Assembly: GCF_029784155.1 (NCBI RefSeq)
Contig: NC_073692.1
Location: forward strand, 418,186,352-418,250,351
Length of the DNA: 64,000 nt
Direction of reading: 5' to 3'
From: Uranotaenia lowii
Taxonomy: Eukaryota; Arthropoda; Insecta; Diptera; Culicidae
Part shown: positions 1 through 11,100 of the stretch, one piece after another
How the letters are laid out: each line of letters begins with the position of its first letter
Position numbering within the stretch: the first letter of the stretch is position 1
Program-made: the position numbers and the translations under genes
Notes under the pieces: generated by a model
What the model saw: only the letters and a program-made list of their open reading frames with translations
Database searches by the model: none
Told to the model about the DNA's origin: nothing

Positions 1-261
1 TTATTCCGAGTTTCTTTGTGCTTGTTAACTGAGAATCTACCTTGTTTAATTTATTTTGTTCAAGGAGAATAACTTGTAATGCAAAATATACTCCACTTAG
101 TAATATTCGTCGGAATAACCAAAATTGCATTTTTCGAATCAATTAAGAAATATAGTAAAATTCCCGTATCAAGGTTGAATTAAGTTCTTGGGAGAAATGT
201 ACCTAAAATTCGGTTTTCCAACGGATATTTCACGGATATCCAATACACATTTTAAGGAGTG

Positions 262-1207
262 TACCGTAAACTGGGGGAACTTTAATCACTTTTTTCATTC
301 ATTTTTGAATATTTTGGAAGGGGTTGCTTTTTCGTAATACCTAAAAGCTTTTAAACCCTTACTGAAGTGAGGAGTATTAAACATGATCATTGATTGCAGT
401 GAATTCAAACGACATTGGTGGCTAAAATTAGATGATTGTTACAAAACCAGATTTCGAGTTTCGGGGTAACTTTGATCACTATGGTTTAATCGTATCTCAA
501 CAGCTTCAAAACTATTGTTTTGATGTCATTTAGCACAGAAGGCTCATAACATTGGTAACAGTAATTTTTCGTTTGACAAAATTTAATTTTTCAACGTTTT
601 ATTTCAAAAACAAATATACTCGAAAGATGGACGATGTTGCTGCATACATTCAGGGGCAAAAACTTCAAACGTTTCTCAATATTCTTGGCCTCAAAAACAA
701 ATAAAATTTTGCCTTCATGCAATTCCCGAAGTCTTCGTACTGTTCCCATGTTCTTTTTTTTTTTTCAATCTAATCCATTTGATAGGGGATTAAGCCATTT
801 TTTCCATACGGGCTTTTTCATGGAAAATGACCGTTTTATTTTCACTATTAAAAAATTATCATAGAATGATCATAAAAAAGCACTTAATCTTAACCTAAAC
901 CAAGAAAACAGTTGAATTTTCACATTAAACAACCCATCTGCTCCTTAATGCTTAATTTTGATCAGGAGAGCTGTGCGCCTTCAAAAAACCAGATATTTTA
1001 GGATTTTAAAATTATATTTTTAGTGATATAAAAAATCTCCTAATAAAAACTTAATTTAGCTTATTTGTAACTCAATTTACAGGCTTTCAAACGTAGTAAA
1101 CAGTTTTCAGATATTTTAACTTCAAACTGAGTTAATGATGCTTATCTGCAAAAATTTCATGTTGATTAAAGTTACCCCGCTGATCAAAGTTCCCCCAGTT
1201 TACGGTA
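262..1207. mobile_element. TA-flanked MITE, about 0.95 kb
   Basis: The ends are inverted copies of each other. The left end (262-288) begins TACCGTAAACTGGGGGAAC. The right end (1181-1207) is its reverse complement with one mismatch over 27 bases. Both ends carry TA at the outer edge, the target duplication expected of Tc1/mariner-type elements. A second, subterminal inverted pair lies inside: GGGGTAACTTTGATCAC near 464-480 and its diverged complement near 1162-1178. No transposase is visible and the short ORFs inside look like chance, so I read it as a non-autonomous deletion derivative. Family assignment rests on the TA flanks and TIRs alone. Confidence 0.75.
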
Positions 1208-1349
1208 TCTCAGAATCCTTAAAGTGGAAAGGTTAAAAACTAGGTTCAATCATGTTGAAGCTTACAAATTTTAAGCTGATTTTGGTTCGCTTATTATTCT
1301 GCAAAAATTGCATGACATCAAAATAGCTGCGCTGATTAAGCAAAAAATT

Positions 1350-1612
1350 TTAAGGAAAAAATCGTTACGTAACGATGAGCATACCTCCCCCCCTCCCCCA
1401 TGTCACAATTCGTAACGCTTGACCTTACTTCCTCCTCCCCTAGGAGCGTTACGTTATTAATGGACGCCCCCATACATCTTTCGAGGATATGAAGGCAATC
1501 ACTAAAATTACCAGCCCCTAGAAAGAGTACTATGTTTCCGTGATCGAGATTTGATCTCATGACCAATGGCTAAAAGATTTGAACGCCATCCTCTAGACCA
1601 TGATCGGCGGCT
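1350..1612 (-). mobile_element. tRNA-derived SINE-like element
   Basis: Read on the minus strand from about 1612, the sequence has a good pol III A box, TGGTCTAGAGG (1590-1600), and 32 bases on a B-box-like AGATCAAATCT (1547-1557, 8 of 11 consensus positions). This is the order and spacing of an internal tRNA promoter. The rest of the body holds GCGTTACG-type blocks (around 1400-1460) and a perfect 16-bp palindrome, ATCGTTACGTAACGAT, at 1361-1376 near the tail. The body ends and any target duplication are not clear. It could instead be a decayed tRNA pseudogene next to an unrelated repeat. Confidence 0.45.
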
Positions 1613-2002
1613 AAAATAGTGGTTGGTTAAAAAAGTGGAGAATTAAGAAGCCCATTTTTATTTGGCAACTTGTGTGTAATCAATCAGAATTGAAAAATTA
1701 TCATCACTGAAATGAGTGGCAGGATAACATCTTAGAAATTATTTTAAAAAATTAACTCTGTTTTAAAGAATTTTAATAGCAACTTCTTTTTTTCAAGTGA
1801 TAAAGTAGTTTTCCTATTCAACAAATCAAACATTTCCTTTAAAAACTCGCTCAGATATAAACCAAAGCAGTCCATTAATTCCTTAGTTTATTGTGCAGAA
1901 ATGGACGTATTTTATTAGGCTTTGTCATATTTTTTGTTGAATAATATTGAATAACAATTCTTCTTCCTCAAATTACTTTTTAATAATATTCGACAATGAT
2001 AA
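1613..2002. other. AT-rich spacer, nothing recognised
   Basis: AT-rich sequence between the SINE-like element and the 5' LTR. No coding pattern, RNA gene or repeat boundary was recognised. Confidence 0.6.
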
Positions 2003-2258
2003 TGTTAAATCTCAACTTTATTGGTCACTCTATGGACGAACGTCACACAACATTGTGTACAACTCGGTGAAGCGTTTGCTTGTTTTGTATAGCTTAAGTG
2101 ATGCCAGTTGTTTGATAAATTTCAAGTTGTAATCAAAATTAGAGCGGGAAAAATTGTAATGTTTAATGAATGTTCAATAAACGATCTCTTTTACTGTTAA
2201 CAGTCCCTAAGTAAAGTTCTGGTTCCTGCACATCCGAAAATCGGTCCGACACAAAACA
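2003..2258 (+). repeat. 5' LTR
   Basis: 256 bp, beginning TGTTAAAT and ending CAAAACA. It carries AATAAA at 2176-2181 as a likely polyadenylation signal about 80 bases before its end. Compared with the 3' copy I count three substitutions and one single-base indel, about 98 percent identity, so the insertion is not ancient. Confidence 0.85.
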
Positions 2259-2259
2259 T

Positions 2260-2277
2260 TGGTGCCGTGACCAGGAT
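2260..2277 (+). promoter_or_regulatory. Primer binding site
   Basis: TGGTGCCGTGACCAGGAT lies one base after the 5' LTR. A PBS starts with TGG because it pairs with the CCA end of the priming tRNA. I did not identify which tRNA. Confidence 0.65.
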
Positions 2278-2460
2278 GTGGAATTTTAGCCAGGATTTCG
2301 TCATTCCTGCTAAAGCTTTTCCCCGTCCTGGAATCAAACCCTAGACTTGATCACGCTTGCTTCACCGTATCCGACGATAAGCTGACGACCCAGTTCCCGT
2401 TCAGCAAGGAAAAACCACCGTGATTTTAAGTTATTGGCCCGTTCCCGATCAGCAATACGA

Positions 2461-2731
2461 TCCGGATGGGCGGTACTGGTGTTCACGGTCGAACACCAGC
2501 CATCCGGACTTCTGCCGTACTGACTGTCCGGTCAGTACTCGCTTCGGAAGCATAAGCAATTGCTTCGAAGTAAGTGAGCCGTTTGCTGATCACTTCCTGG
2601 TGTTCCCAATTGCCCTCCTTCCCTCGGATTCAGCGCTTGTTCCTGACCCATTGTGCAACCCGGATGGATGGTTCTAGTGTCAACGGTTCGACACCAGCCA
2701 TCCGGGGCCTGTTTACTGGCTGCCAGCCAGT
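2461..2731 (+). repeat. Duplicated pair of hairpins in the retrotransposon leader
   Basis: Two modules 198 bp apart each contain a long stem-loop followed, eight bases later, by a short one. Module 1 has 2461-2508 (outer arms TCCGGATGG and CCATCCGGA, inner arms TGGTGTTC and GAACACCA) and 2517-2538 (GTACTGAC, loop TGTCCG, GTCAGTAC). Module 2 has 2659-2706 (outer arms CCCGGATGG and CCATCCGGG) and 2715-2731 (ACTGGCTG, C, CAGCCAGT). The stems differ in sequence but still pair. The place between PBS and lost gag suggests a packaging or dimerisation leader, which is inference. Confidence 0.7.
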
Positions 2732-3211
2732 CCTTGACCCAAAGCACAACAGAACATCGTAGTCCAGCATCATTGTGAATTCCTTGCTGAAGTCGTGCCC
2801 AAGTCCGATCCAGTTCCAGCCCGAGAAATCCTTAGACGATATCCATCAGTCAATTGTCCGCAGTACCTACCTGTTCCATCGTAAGCTGTACCAAAAATCC
2901 AACATCCATTGACCCACTTAGCAGAACATAGTGACCCGTTCGACGATGAACAATGTTTGCGCCAAAAGCTTGCGGAAGAATGGGAGTTATTAAGCAAACA
3001 CTAGCGACACCATGTCCTCCATAGAAAAGTTTCGATTAGTTAGGGAGCTTTTGGAAAGCTTTTGAAAACGACCATACATTTGTCCTAACTCCGAAACGTC
3101 AAAAAATTTACCTGGCAAGGCGGATAGTTCAGTGCCCAATGTGCTGCTAAAGTGAAACCAAAACAATGCTAGGGTTGCCAGATATAAAACTTTCGTTTTA
3201 GGTGGCCAGTA

Positions 3212-3468
3212 TGTTAAATCTCAACTATATTGGTCACTCTATGGACGAACGTCACACAACATTGTGTACAACTCGGTGAAGCGTTTGCTTGTTTTGTATA
3301 GCTTAAGTGATGCCAGTTGTTTGATAAATTTCAAGTTGTAATCAAAATTAGAGCGGGAAAAATTGTAATGTTTAATGAATGTTCAATAAACGATCTCTTT
3401 TACCGTTAACAGTCCCCTAAGTAAAGTTCTGGTTTCTGCACATCCGAAAATCGGTCCGACACAAAACA
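3212..3468 (+). repeat. 3' LTR
   Basis: 257 bp copy of the 5' LTR, differing by three substitutions and one extra C. It is preceded by GGTGGCCAGTA. The sequence after 3468 (TTGCTC) does not match the bases before 2003. Confidence 0.85.
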
Positions 3469-4338
3469 TTGCTCTTCCGTTTCAACAGTCGACTGGAAAA
3501 CAAGTTTTTCTTTCCCATCCGAAATTCAGGTCAAATGGCCTGACACAACAGATAAGAATATTTGACCATGCCAATTTTGCGTGCTTGTTTATATCTTCAA
3601 AAAATAGGAAATCTTCTTTCAAAACATTTAATCATTCCATTACGTTAAAAATCAATTAAAACAAATTTTGGAAAAATCACTTTAGATTATGAGTTTTAAA
3701 GCAACATTCCTTTTCAAACGAAGGAGAGGTATTTCCATAAAAAAAATAATCCAACGATAGTTTTTCAACCCATATAACAAATAGTTTAATTATTCATAAA
3801 TATTTTTGAAGAAATTTCAGGACCTGAGTCAATGACGGTTGATAAACATAAGTCAGCTCTGCTGAAACGATTTGTTTTGACAATTTCAAAATTTTTTAAA
3901 AATAAATTGATAATATCAAATCAAGTAATTTAATTTCACCAACTCTGTTTTGGGTAATTTAAATGATTTAATTTTTTTTAAAATTTTTCTACAATGAGTT
4001 TAGGTTCCACGTCAACAAATTTTTCTTGTTATTTTTTTTTTTCTATGAAATTTACAACGGAATTTTTAATTCGAATTAAGCAAATTAATTTTAACTTCAA
4101 ATTAAGCTCTTTTTAATCTAAAAAGTGTTGTTTTTTCAATTCTTGGCAACTGAGCAAATGAAGTTAGGTTACTGTGGAAAGTATCTTCTGGGAATAAACA
4201 TATTTTTGCTCGATTTTTATAAGAACACGTTCCTTTTCCTAAACTTAAAACTAATCAGTTTTGGTTCTAAACAACAATTTAGTTGCATCCCTCAACTTTG
4301 AGTTCGACTGGGCAAACGCAAAAATTAAGTTCTGACTG
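3469..4338. other. AT-rich non-coding, nothing recognised
   Basis: Homopolymer-rich AT sequence with stops in all frames. No element ends or RNA genes were recognised. Confidence 0.6.
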
Positions 4339-4665
4339 GCATACTCAAACCTAAGTTCGAAAGCGAGTTCAATTTTTTTAACTTTCTTCGTTCAATTCAA
4401 GGAGGGTTTAATTTTTAGTTCATCAAATCGATCTCAGCTTTGCTTTTTCGCCGAAGGAAAAATGGGATTAGCTTTAGTTCGCAGTTCGAACTCCGTTTTG
4501 AACCATTGCAAGGAGGAAAAAGGGAAATACTCAACTTTAGTTCATACAATCGAACCATGATTTGGCACGAATGGGATTAGTTTTGAGTTCGCAGTTCGAA
4601 CTCCATTTCGAATCATCGCAAGGAGGTAAAAGGGTACTTAACTTTAAGTTTATAGAATCGAACTA
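4339..4665. repeat. Diverged tandem repeat, unit about 109 bp
   Basis: The unit starting ATGGGATTAG occurs at 4462 and again at 4571, with shared blocks GTTCGCAGTTCGAACTCC, GCAAGGAGG and AATCGAAC. A third, more decayed copy seems to lie at about 4339-4440. Many units contain TTCGAAC-type palindromes. No coding content. Confidence 0.6.
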
Positions 4666-7600
4666 TGTTTTGAACATCGGTCATACTTAATTTTGAGTTA
4701 AAAAAAAAGGAACGCGAAGGATGCTGTGATTTAATACCTTTCCATTGACGTTTATAACAAAATAAATTACTGGTGAGAGCCAATGCTGTTTTTGGTATCG
4801 TATGCTTTTTTTTTCCTAAAATATATAACAAGTCATACTTTGACAATTTGTTTTCAAACGCCACGTAATTGGAAAATAAGATAGTTACGACGGTTCTATA
4901 GCGTGTTAAATTTAGTTATATTTTTTAAACTTTTATCAGACTTAAAAAATTAAATTTAAGGTAAAAATCGATATTAAATTTAAGGTAAAAATCGGTAATA
5001 ATCGATAATTAATACATCAAATAAAAAATTTAAGATCACAGTATTATTATAAAAAAAATATTTTTACTGGTTGACTACTGATTGTTGAACGGAAAATTTT
5101 AGATTAACTTTCCATCCAAGTTGATGGCTTTTTATTTTTTTAAAATTAAAAGTGACAGGCAACTTAAGGAAAGATCAATGAAATGTAATTTCCAGTAATC
5201 GAGACCCGAAAAAATATAATTATAATAGGTAATTTCCGTATCGCTAAGCGACATTCATTGTAATAACAAAAAACTTTTTATTTTTAGAAAAAAATCTTAG
5301 AGTATTAATGAAAATTTCCAAATAAGACGAATTTAAGTCGAAAATTTTGAAATACATAAGGAACAATTCATGAAAGTTTGGCTGCGATCTGTGGATAAAT
5401 TGTAAAAAAAATTGTTCTGAGGACTTATTATCTAGAACTAACCCTCAAAATCGTATTTTTTCTCAAAAATTCCATAGAAGTTTATTTAGAATAATTACAA
5501 ACAACTTTTGTTCTACGTTAAACTTTATCGCTGAGAGTTTTTTTTAACAAGTTGGGGTTAAAGGGGCTGAAGAACATACCTTTCAGTTTTTTTTTACTGT
5601 TGATGTTATTAAACACTTCAAACGGTTAGTCCTAAAATTCGGAAACAAATTACGACTGCCTCATAGATGTATTCCTTTGTAAATAATATCAAAACTGCTC
5701 AACAAATATTTTTAATATTTCAGGTTCAAGTTTCAGATCATATGCATAAAGCATGAAATTTACATATTTGTTGACTTGTCGTCTTTCCTCAAGACGGGGT
5801 TTTTTTTTATTCTATCTCATAAGAACATAAGATCTTTTTTACTCGTTTAATCAATCCAGGATGGATTAATTCTTAGACCTTAATGTCAATTAGTTTTTTA
5901 GATCGAAAATCACTTGAATCAATGATTTCTGAGAATACCAAAAAGAAAATTTAACGTTAAAAAGGTTTTTTTTTTCGTTCATGACACTATTTTCTAAAGA
6001 AAATCAATTAAATGTAACGAATTAATTCAACGTAATTTGAGTACGTACATCACTCATCAAGCTATGAAGCTAAGCAGATCCCCCGAATGTAAAGATAATA
6101 ATCAGAAAACACTTCCTATGACTCATTTCGGAAGCCAGGCTTTACGAAACCAGCGAAACCTCACCATCTCATTTATTCCCTCATCTCATTTTCCCTTCAA
6201 TTGATCCGTGATTCATGGGAGGGATCCAAACGCAATCAAACAACAATAAAACTCCGAGATCAACCTTTTCCACAACAATGTTGTCCATCGAAAATGAAAT
6301 CGTTTGCTATTTAGCTTGATTGGTTCATCCACCATCCTTCACCATAGAAGTCCCCAGCTGGGAGGGCAGAAAAAAAAAATCAAAATCCATCTGCCCAATC
6401 GAAAACATCAGGGGTTAAGTTGTTTGAAAAAGATAGGAAAGAAGGAGGGGAAGGATTTGTCAATTTTCCACATCAACGATCGGAAAATTGGTCACGATTA
6501 CACCTCGTGTAAATGCTGGTTTACCTTTCGCTGGGACATAATTATCAACTCGGTAATGTTTACTGGTCGTTCAAACATTGTGATTCAGGTTCCGTGCGAC
6601 AATTGAGTCAGTTTATTTTCTATTTTGAATTTCCTTCTTGTTTGAATTCGAACAAAGCTTTGTCAAATTATAAATCTGAAAGAGATTTGTATTGAAAGTC
6701 AAAAGATGCATAATGTTCTTCAAACTTTTAAGGAATCCTTTAAGATTCTTTCTTTGACGTAAAAAGTGTTTGAGAGGTGACAAAACTGAAGTTCAAAGTA
6801 CGAGATTTTCTTCAGTTTTGTTCTGAGTTCGTAATAATTGATTTATTGAAAGCTGAAAAATAAAAAAAATTCAATACCTAATACGTTTTCTACTTTAAAT
6901 TTTATTGATGGTTTTCGGTTCCACTCACAAATATTTTTCAACAAAACGTCTGTACATCGGAAACGTACCTTTCTAATCTGTTGCCTCTAAAGATCTCAAG
7001 TTTATTATTACGATTCATTGACATTTTGACTTTTAATCAAATGCACTTTCCAAACATTGAAACTTTACCTCGATAAAATGGGAGCTGTTTACCTTGTTTC
7101 TCATTTCAGTTTTATGTGCAATACATAAAATAAACATAATCCTTTTCCGTAACACCATACTCGGCACGTTGTTCACTGCAAATATCCTTTCCAAAAAAAA
7201 TCGAGCACGGCACTTTACGTCGCATTAAAATTTTAAACAATTCAATATTCCATAAAATGGCCCAAAATTGGCCATAATTTTAAATGCATTAGCGTGAAAA
7301 CTCATTCGCCTTGAATGCACACTTACATAAACGGAAAACGTACGTGAGCCAAACATACACACACATACACATTCGCGTGCTCAAAATCATCTCTTCCACA
7401 TGCAGTCGAGCATGGTTTTTCCTGTTGATGGCTGACTGCATTTTTGGTCATATCTGACACGTTTTGCTCGCTTTTCCAATCGAAATCGGGCCCGAGTTTG
7501 GCCCCGGATTGGAACGGATCGAAGGGACCACTCAAAAATCGCTTCAATTTTCCAACGAAATCTCGGGGAAGTGAGGTTAGGGAAAGGGAAAAACGTGTAA

Positions 7601-8183
7601 ATGAGTTGACCAAGTGGTTTGCTCAAAAGGGGGCGGGAGTGGATGGAAAATTCACATATGTATACGCCCGAGTGCTGGCCATTCGTTCCCGTTCGATGGC
7701 GGCAAGGGATTACCATTCCCAAATTGGCCAGCGCTAAAGGACGAGTGAAAATGGTTTTCTGGGCAGGTGTAGCTAGCTGAAGGATGATGACCGTCGTCTG
7801 GTCATGTACACCTACGCCGGGTTTCTTCTTTCAGGAATTTCTGTTTTTCATGCTTCTTCTACCAAGGCTTGACCTCGTTCATGTGTGTTTGTAACGCTAT
7901 GGGTAAATGAGATTCGGACAGCATAAAAATTGGATCGATCAATCAATGGCTCCTGGCTTCCATCTTTATTTTAATTCACTTTGAAGCATGGTTTGGAAGT
8001 GATTTATTTGAAGAGACGGATTCAAGCAAAGATGGATGAATTCGAAAAAGTTTGTTAAAAAAAAACACAAATATCAAAAAATCATCATTTTAAAAGAATT
8101 TTAAATTTAATTTAAAATTGAATGTCATTTCCAATTTTAAATTGAATAAATTATAAGTCATTGATTGAATTTTCTGGTATCAA
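4666..8183. other. Non-coding DNA with a less AT-rich island
   Basis: No gene is supported. A 24-bp unit with TTTAAGGTAAAAATCG is repeated twice near 4949-4994. From about 6050 to 7760 the sequence looks less AT-rich and lacks recognisable repeats. Short ORFs there (for example around 6304-6606 and 7387-7737) overlap on both strands and show no domain, so I treat them as chance. The last 100 bases before the satellite (8090-8183) are very AT-rich and contain isolated GTCATT words that resemble the satellite unit. Confidence 0.5.
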
Positions 8184-11100
8184 TGTCAATTTTATCATTT
8201 TTGTCATTTTTGTCATTTTTGTCATTTTTGTCATTTTTGTCATTTTTATCATTTTTGTAATTTTTGTCATTTTTGTCATTTTTGTCATTTTTGTCATTTT
8301 TGTCATTTTTGTCATTTTTGTCATTTTTGTCATTTTTGTCATTTTTGTCATTTTTGTCATTTTTGTCATTTTTGTCATTTTTGTCATTTTTGTCATTTTT
8401 GTCATTTTTGTCATTTTTGTCATTTTTTGTCATTTTTGTCATTTTTGTCATTTTTGTCATTTTTGTCATTTTTGTCATTTTTGTCATTTTTGTCATTTTT
8501 GTCATTTTTGTCATTTTTGTCATTTTTGTCATTTTTGTCATTTTTGTCATTTTTGTCATTTTTGTCATTTTTGTCATTTTTGTCATTTTTGTCATTTTTG
8601 TCATTTTTGTCATTTTTGTCATTTTTGCCATTTTTGTCATTTATGTTATTTTTGTCATTTTTGTCATTTTTGTCATTTTTTGTCATTTGTTGTCATTTTT
8701 GTCATTTTTGTCATTTTTGTCATTTTTGTCATTTTTGTCATTTTTGTCATTTTTGTCATTTTTGTCATTTTTGTCATTTTTGTCATTTTTGTCATTTTTG
8801 TCATTTTTGTCATTTTTGTCATTTTTGTCATTTTTGTCATTTTTGTCATTTTTGTCATTTTTGTCATTTTTGTCATTTTTGTCATTTTTGTCATTTTTGT
8901 CATTTTTGTCATTTTTGTCATTTTTGTCATTTTTGTCATTTTTGTCATTTTTGTCATTTTTGTCATTTTTGTCATTTTTGTCATTTTTGTCATTTTTGTC
9001 ATTTTTGTCATTTTTGTCATTTTTGTCATTTTTGTCATTTTTGTCATTTTTGTCATTTTTGTCATTTTTGTCATTTTTGTCATTTTTGTCATTTTTGTAA
9101 TTTTTGTCATTTTTGTCATTTTTGTCATTTTTGTCATTTTTGTCATTTTTGTCATTTTTGTCATTTTTGTCATTTTTGCCATTTTTGTCATTTATGTTAT
9201 TTTTGTCATTTTTGTCATTTTTGTCATTTTTGTCATTTTTGTCATTTTTGTCATTTTTGTCATTTTTGTCATTTTTGTCATTTTTGTCATTTTTGTCATT
9301 TTTGTCATTTTTGTCATTTTTGTCATTTTTGTCATTTTTGTCATTTTTGTCATTTTTGTCATTTTTGTCATTTTTGTCATTTTTGTCATTTTTGTCATTT
9401 TTGTCATTTTTGTCATTTTTGTCATTTTTGTCATTTTTGTCATTTTTGTCATTTTTGTCATTTTTGTCATTTTTGTCATTTTTGTCATTTTTGTCATTTT
9501 TGTCATTTTTGTCATTTTTGTCATTTTTGTCATTTTTGTCATTTTTGTCATTTTTGTCATTTTTGTCATTTTTGTCATTTTTGTCATTTTTGTCATTTTT
9601 GTCATTTTTGTCATTTTTGTCATTTTTGTCATTTTTGTCATTTTTGTCATTTTTGTCATTTTTGTCATTTTTGTCATTTTTGTCATTTTTGTCATTTTTG
9701 TCATTTTTGTCATTTTTGTCATTTTTGTCATTTTTGTCATTTTTGTCATTTTTGTCATTTTTGTCATTTTTGTCATTTTTGTCATTTTTGTCATTTTTGT
9801 CATTTTTGTCATTTTTGTCATTTTTGTCATTTTTGTCATTTTTGTCATTTTTGTCATTTTTGTCATTTTTGTCATTTTTGTCATTTTTGTCATTTTTGTC
9901 ATTTTTGTCATTTTTGTCATTTTTGTCATTTTTGTCATTTTTGTCATTTTTGTCATTTTTGTCATTTTTGTCATTTTTGTCATTTTTGTCATTTTTGTCA
10001 TTTTTGTCATTTTTGTCATTTTTGTCATTTTTGTCATTTTTGTCATTTTTGTCATTTTTGTCATTTTTGTCATTTTTGTCATTTTTGTCATTTTTGTCAT
10101 TTTTGTCATTTTTGTCATTTTTGTCATTTTTGTCATTTTTGTCATTTTTGTCATTTTTGTCATTTTTGTCATTTTTGTCATTTTTGTCATTTTTGTCATT
10201 TTTGTCATTTTTGTCATTTTTGTCATTTTTGTCATTTTTGTCATTTTTGTCATTTTTGTCATTTTTGTCATTTTTGTCATTTTTGTCATTTTTGTCATTT
10301 TTGTCATTTTTGTCATTTTTGTCATTTTTGTCATTTTTGTCATTTTTGTCATTTTTGTCATTTTTGTCATTTTTGTCATTTTTGTCATTTTTGTCATTTT
10401 TGTCATTTTTGTCATTTTTGTCATTTTTGTCATTTTTGTCATTTTTGTCATTTTTGTCATTTTTGTCATTTTTGTCATTTTTGTCATTTTTGTCATTTTT
10501 GTCATTTTTGTCATTTTTGTCATTTTTGTCATTTTTGTCATTTTTGTCATTTTTGTCATTTTTGTCATTTTTGTCATTTTTGTCATTTTTGTCATTTTTG
10601 TCATTTTTGTCATTTTTGTCATTTTTGTCATTTTGTCATTTTTGTCATTTTTGTCATTTTTGTCATTTTTGTCATTTTTGTCATTTTTGTCATTTTTGTC
10701 ATTTTTGTCATTTTTGTCATTTTTGTCATTTTTGTCATTTTTGTCATTTTTGTCATTTTTGTCATTTTTGTCATTTTTGTCATTTTTGTCATTTTTGTCA
10801 TTTTTGTCATTTTTGTCATTTTTGTCATTTTTGTCATTTTTGTCATTTTTGTCATTTTTGTCATTTTTGTCATTTTTGTCATTTTTGTCATTTTTGTCAT
10901 TTTTGTCATTTTTGTCATTTTTGTCATTTTTGTCATTTTTGTCATTTTTGTCATTTTTGTCATTTTTGTCATTTTTGTCATTTTTGTCATTTTTGTCATT
11001 TTTGTCATTTTTGTCATTTTTGTCATTTTTGTCATTTTTGTCATTTTTGTCATTTTTGTCATTTTTGTCATTTTTGTCATTTTTGTCATTTTTGTCATTT

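Larger units (their letters stand above)
2003..3468 (+). mobile_element. Internally deleted LTR retrotransposon, probably BEL/Pao type
   Basis: Two near-identical direct repeats (2003-2258 and 3212-3468) start TGTT and end AACA, as LTRs do. A primer-binding-site-like sequence follows the first repeat after one base. The internal part is only about 950 bp, so gag, protease, reverse transcriptase and integrase are missing. I see no open gag-pol remnant beyond a short coding-looking scrap near 2900-2990. The BEL/Pao assignment is an inference from LTR end sequence, PBS form and overall look, not from a protein domain. The four to six bases outside the two LTRs do not match each other, so no target duplication can be shown. 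Confidence 0.8.

Noticed and set aside
1336..1566. 76-codon minus-strand ORF
   Set aside because: It runs through the body and part of the pol III promoter of a SINE-like element and has no protein similarity that I know.
2420..2677. ORF as a retrotransposon gag
   Set aside because: It covers the two hairpin modules, has no gag motif, and overlaps other ORFs on both strands.
7323..7737. Three overlapping ORFs near 7.3-7.7 kb
   Set aside because: They run on opposite strands over the same bases, and none has recognisable features. The open frames follow from the lower AT content.
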